Of a stretch of 8,659 nucleotides of DNA, positions 6,683 through 8,659 are shown in pieces (position 1 is the first letter of the stretch; the number at the start of each line of letters is the position of its first letter). Where the stretch lies: the NCBI GenBank assembly GCA_018262385.1, contig JAGSPQ010000091.1, positions 1 to 8,659 on the forward strand, read 5' to 3'. This stretch comes from Myxococcaceae bacterium (GTDB lineage: Bacteria; Myxococcota; Myxococcia; Myxococcales; Myxococcaceae). Made by a program: the position numbers and the translations under genes. Below the pieces are notes generated by a model, which was not told the DNA's origin, made no database searches, and was given only the letters and a program-made list of their open reading frames with translations.

Positions 6683-7491
6683 TGCCCGGTCGCGTCCTCC
6701 TCGCCGTCTGCCTGATGGCCAGCGGCCCGGCGCTCGGTCGGTGCAAGGCGGACGGGTTGCTGGTGTTTCCGACGCCCGGCTCGGTGATCCCGACCAACTC
6801 GCGCTTCATCCTCGAGGGTGCGGGCAAGGAGAAGAGCCGCCTCGAGCGCCTGTCGGCCAGTGAAGACCTGGTGCTGAAGGCGGCGGACGACGTGGTGATG
6901 GTGAAGGTCGGCAAGACCCGCGGGGTCGACTACTGGGTCAGCGACATGAACCGGGTGGCGGTGGTGCTGACGCCGACCAAGCCGCTGATGCCGCACCGCC
7001 AGTACACGCTGCTGATCGACCGGGTGCTGCCCGGCTACGAGGTGCTGAACGAGACCGGGATGCAGACGCTGACCTGGAACACCGGCGGCGGAGCGAGAGA
7101 CATCAAGGATCCGAAGGACCCCCGGGTGACCGGGATCGACAAGACGCCGCCGAAGTACCAGGTGAAGCCGGCGGTGGCCGAGGGCTCCTACCGGAAGGAG
7201 AGCGACGGGCTGACCCGGTATTTGAAGCTGAGCACCACCCTCGCCGAGGAAGCGCCGGCCTACTTCGTCGTCTCGCTCAAGCGCTCCCGCGGGGCAACCA
7301 ACGAGCAGAAGTACCCGGTGGCGATCAATGGTGGCGAGGCGAGCGTCGGCCACGATCCCTGTCACGGCAGCTTCACCTTCGAAGACGGGCGCGCCTACAA
7401 GCTGACGATCGAGACGTTCGACTCGGCGGGGAACAAGGCAGCGGAGGTGGTGAAGATCGAAGCGCAGGCGCCGCGGCCCGGGCTGCAGTGA
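6682..7491 (+). CDS. Secreted protein of unknown function, probably two Ig-like beta domains
   Basis: I do not recognise a named family for this 269-residue protein. The N-terminus has one Arg, a hydrophobic core (VLLAVCLMASG) and a plausible signal peptidase site after Ala17-Leu18-Gly19, so it should be exported. After cleavage, Cys21 and Cys227 (in HDPCHG) are the only cysteines I see and could pair in the periplasm. Residues about 25-135 read like a bacterial Ig-type domain: VFPTPGSVIPTNSRFILEG, then alternating strands such as DYWVSDMNRVAVVLTP and HRQYTLLID. A linker around GIDKTPPKY leads to a second beta-rich part ending in YKLTIETFDSAGNKA, like the last strand of such domains. It starts on the stop of the DUF3467 gene (TGATG) with no ribosome binding site of its own, so coupling is likely. 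It converges on a lipoprotein gene 9 bases further on. Confidence 0.8.
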   Translation: MPGRVLLAVCLMASGPALGRCKADGLLVFPTPGSVIPTNSRFILEGAGKEKSRLERLSASEDLVLKAADDVVMVKVGKTRGVDYWVSDMNRVAVVLTPTKPLMPHRQYTLLIDRVLPGYEVLNETGMQTLTWNTGGGARDIKDPKDPRVTGIDKTPPKYQVKPAVAEGSYRKESDGLTRYLKLSTTLAEEAPAYFVVSLKRSRGATNEQKYPVAINGGEASVGHDPCHGSFTFEDGRAYKLTIETFDSAGNKAAEVVKIEAQAPRPGLQ

Positions 7492-7500
7492 CGCGCGCCG

Positions 7501-7926
7501 CTACTGGTTGAAGGCGAGCGTCGCGATCGACTGGTTGAAGAGCACTTCCTGGGTCTCCTGGTTGCGCACCAGGATCGTCACCGACCACGGCTTGCGGGCG
7601 GCGTCGGAGGCGGGCAGGAACCCCTGAGTCAGATTCCAGACCTCGTTCTCGTGGAAGAGCACGTCGTTCCAGATCGACTCATACGCCGTCTCGCCGTCCT
7701 TGCTGACGACCTTGAGGACGATGTCCGTCTTCACCGTGCGGTTGGAGGCGCTGGTCACTTCGAGGTTGAAGCTGACCCGCTTGTTGGTCTGCAGCATCGT
7801 CGGGTTGACCGCCACCTTCGCGTCGAAGCTGTAGGTGATCACTTCCTCGGGGAGCTCACCCGCCTGTCCCCGGCAGCCCGTCAGCGCCAGCAGGAGAAAC
7901 CCGAGAGTGACAGCCCCTTTCATCAT
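7501..7926 (-). CDS. Small lipoprotein of unknown function
   Basis: The 141 residues begin with a classic lipoprotein signal: MMKGAVTLGFLLLALTGC, with lipobox Leu-Thr-Gly-Cys and Cys18 as the lipidated residue. Arg19 at +2 is not an inner-membrane retention signal, so outer-membrane anchoring is likely. The mature part of about 124 residues looks like a single beta-sandwich domain of alternating strands (ITYSFDAKVAV, RVSFNLEVTSA, TDIVLKVVS, WSVTILVRN, QSIATLAF). It may be Ig-like, but I cannot assign a family. Two adjacent ATG codons (7926 and 7923) are possible starts; neither has a purine-rich ribosome binding site, which makes the exact start uncertain. The gene is probably monocistronic: a terminator separates it from the copper-protein gene upstream, and the gene beyond its stop is on the other strand. 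The 200 bases before it should contain its promoter, but I could not identify -35/-10 boxes. Confidence 0.82.
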   Translation of the reverse strand: MMKGAVTLGFLLLALTGCRGQAGELPEEVITYSFDAKVAVNPTMLQTNKRVSFNLEVTSASNRTVKTDIVLKVVSKDGETAYESIWNDVLFHENEVWNLTQGFLPASDAARKPWSVTILVRNQETQEVLFNQSIATLAFNQ

Positions 7927-8113
7927 GGAGGCTGCAACTGCGAACCGGGGGCCATTGCAGATCTGAACCGATCAGCATGGGCCCGGACCTGAATGTGAGG
8001 CTTGTTTGCAGCAAGTGGTGCACTCGTGCGGCTGCACTGGGAAGTGGAGTGAACACCCAGCGCGCCTCGACGATGTCCCTATTGTCGGAAGTGACACCTG
8101 AAGGTTGCGTCGC

Positions 8114-8155
8114 AAAATAAGACGCCCGCCGGCGCTGGAGGGAGCGCGGCGGGCG
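8114..8155 (-). terminator. Intrinsic terminator of the cupredoxin gene
   Basis: An inverted repeat pairs 8123-8136 with 8143-8155 (13 pairs with one bulged base, loop of six) and is almost all G:C. On the minus strand it is followed at once by TCTTATTTT (8114-8122), giving the G:C stem plus U-tract of a rho-independent terminator. It lies 25 bases after the stop of the minus-strand copper-protein gene. The plus-strand side has no U-tract, so it works in one direction only. Confidence 0.85.
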
Positions 8156-8180
8156 GTCGGTGCTGCGAATCGAAGTGGCG

Positions 8181-8659
8181 CTACGGCACGACCTGGATCG
8201 CCAGCTCCATCCCGGCGTGGTTGGAGCAGTGGAAGCCGTAGGTGCCCGTCACCGTGAACTGCTGCATGAAGTCGGTGGAGTGCGCCGTCAGCACGTTGGC
8301 CGGCCCACAGTCCTGCGCCGAGGTCGGGTGGGAGGTGCCCGAGATTCCGGTGATGCTGACCGTCTGGGTGGTCTTCACCTTGATGCACGCCTTGCCGTTG
8401 AAGGCCAGGCTGGAGAAGTTGAACGACGGCGAGGTCGCCGCGGTGAGATCGGTCGGAGTCGCACAGGCCCCCGCCGCGAAGGTCGACGCGCAGCCCGCCG
8501 CGCCGCCACCGGTGCCGCCACCTGCGCCACCGGCCGTACCGCCGCCTGCGCCACCGGCCGTACCGCCGCCTGCGCCGCCCGCCGTGCCGCCGCCTGCGCC
8601 GCCCGCCGTGCCGCCGCCTGCGCCACCCGCCGTGCCGCCGCCTGCGCCGCCCGCCGTGC
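8181..8659 (-). CDS. Blue copper (cupredoxin/plastocyanin-like) protein, C-terminal part
   Basis: This gene runs off the window, so its N-terminus is unseen; 158 complete codons plus the TAG at 8181-8183 are present. The visible protein begins with a Gly/Ala/Thr repeat linker (to about 8511). A short segment with two Cys (GCASTFAAGACATPTDLT) follows, then a cupredoxin domain. The type 1 copper ligands are in place: His in GTSHPT (codon 8328-8330), then Cys (8226-8228), His (8217-8219) and Met (8208-8210) in FHCSNHAGM. The paired Cys in KACIKV and AQDCGP may form a disulfide. Such proteins carry single electrons or bind copper outside the cytoplasm, so an unseen signal peptide or lipobox is expected. 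The tether suggests surface or outer-membrane anchoring; this is inference. It is the last gene of its transcript, because a terminator follows. Confidence 0.85.
   Translation of the reverse strand, partial: TAGGAGGGTAGGAGGGTAGGAGGGTAGGAGGGTAGGAGGGTAGGAGGGTGGGAAGCASTFAAGACATPTDLTAATSPSFNFSSLAFNGKACIKVKTTQTVSITGISGTSHPTSAQDCGPANVLTAHSTDFMQQFTVTGTYGFHCSNHAGMELAIQVVP
8514..8657 (-). repeat. Six tandem 24-base units encoding TAGGAGGG
   Basis: Six complete 24-base units (boundaries 8514, 8538, 8562, 8586, 8610, 8634) lie inside the copper-protein gene, and the array continues past the window edge. Each encodes Thr-Ala-Gly-Gly-Ala-Gly-Gly-Gly without any amino-acid change. The units differ only at synonymous third positions (GGC/GGT, GCG/GCC); the fourth and sixth are identical. 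The product is a flexible, uncharged linker in front of the cupredoxin domain. Unit length is a multiple of three, so gain or loss of units keeps the frame. Confidence 0.93.

Noticed and set aside
8013..8030. Possible sigma-54 promoter (TGCAC...TTGCT) on the minus strand before the lipoprotein gene
   Set aside because: The GG/GC elements are not spaced as required (three bases between the blocks rather than five, and the GG is missing).
7856..8056. Small minus-strand open frame of 66 codons overlapping the start of the lipoprotein gene
   Set aside because: It overlaps the lipoprotein signal peptide in another frame, has no ribosome binding site, and its product looks random.
8105..8115. Short odd palindrome TTGCGTCGCAA next to the terminator U-tract
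   Set aside because: It has only five-base arms, and part of it overlaps the terminator tail. It is probably chance or part of the terminator surroundings.
8375..8626. Ala/Arg-rich open frame over the 24-base repeats
   Set aside because: It is the repeat array read in a different frame. The frame that continues into the cupredoxin domain gives the TAGGAGGG linker and carries the copper ligands.

Overview
The window is very G+C-rich (clear by eye) and densely packed with genes. Strong third-position G/C bias produces long antisense open frames behind nearly every real gene. Several secreted or lipid-anchored proteins of unknown function, a DUF3467 protein, and a blue copper protein on a long Gly/Ala/Thr linker suggest a deltaproteobacterial or Myxococcota-type chromosome. 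That placement is an inference from protein style; no rRNA or other phylogenetic marker is present. I see no mobile element, CRISPR array or tRNA.

Region 1 (1-1855, plus strand) is the end of a sulfate/thiosulfate uptake operon. It holds a cysW permease missing its start, then cysA, the ATPase, overlapping cysW by 4 bases. The cysT permease and the binding-protein gene would be expected upstream, outside the window.

Region 2 (1901-6373, minus strand) has four co-directional genes, read from high to low coordinates: an alpha/beta hydrolase, glycerol kinase glpK (10 bases downstream), a putative lipoprotein overlapping glpK by 4 bases, and a MATE efflux transporter after a 60-base gap. The first three look like one transcription unit. 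The esterase/lipase-like fold next to glycerol kinase suggests use of glycerol released from acylglycerols. The MATE gene has its own ribosome binding site and may or may not belong to the unit. It converges on cysA with 45 bases between stops.

Region 3 (6389-7491, plus strand) diverges from region 2 with almost no space between the start codons. It encodes a small DUF3467 protein and, coupled through a TGATG stop/start overlap, a secreted protein that looks beta-sandwich-rich.

Region 4 (7501-8659, minus strand) has a small lipoprotein that converges on region 3 with 9 bases between. Then come a 254-base non-coding stretch containing a convincing intrinsic terminator, and the C-terminal part of a blue copper (cupredoxin) protein. 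Upstream of the copper domain lie at least six perfect copies of an 8-residue Gly-rich repeat, running off the window edge.

Most of the window is ordinary metabolism and transport. The parts most worth a second look are the hydrolase-glpK-lipoprotein unit, the divergent start region at about 6373-6389, the DUF3467/secreted-protein pair, and the repeat-tethered cupredoxin with its short amicyanin-length metal loop. I found no clear evidence for a wholly new multi-gene system.
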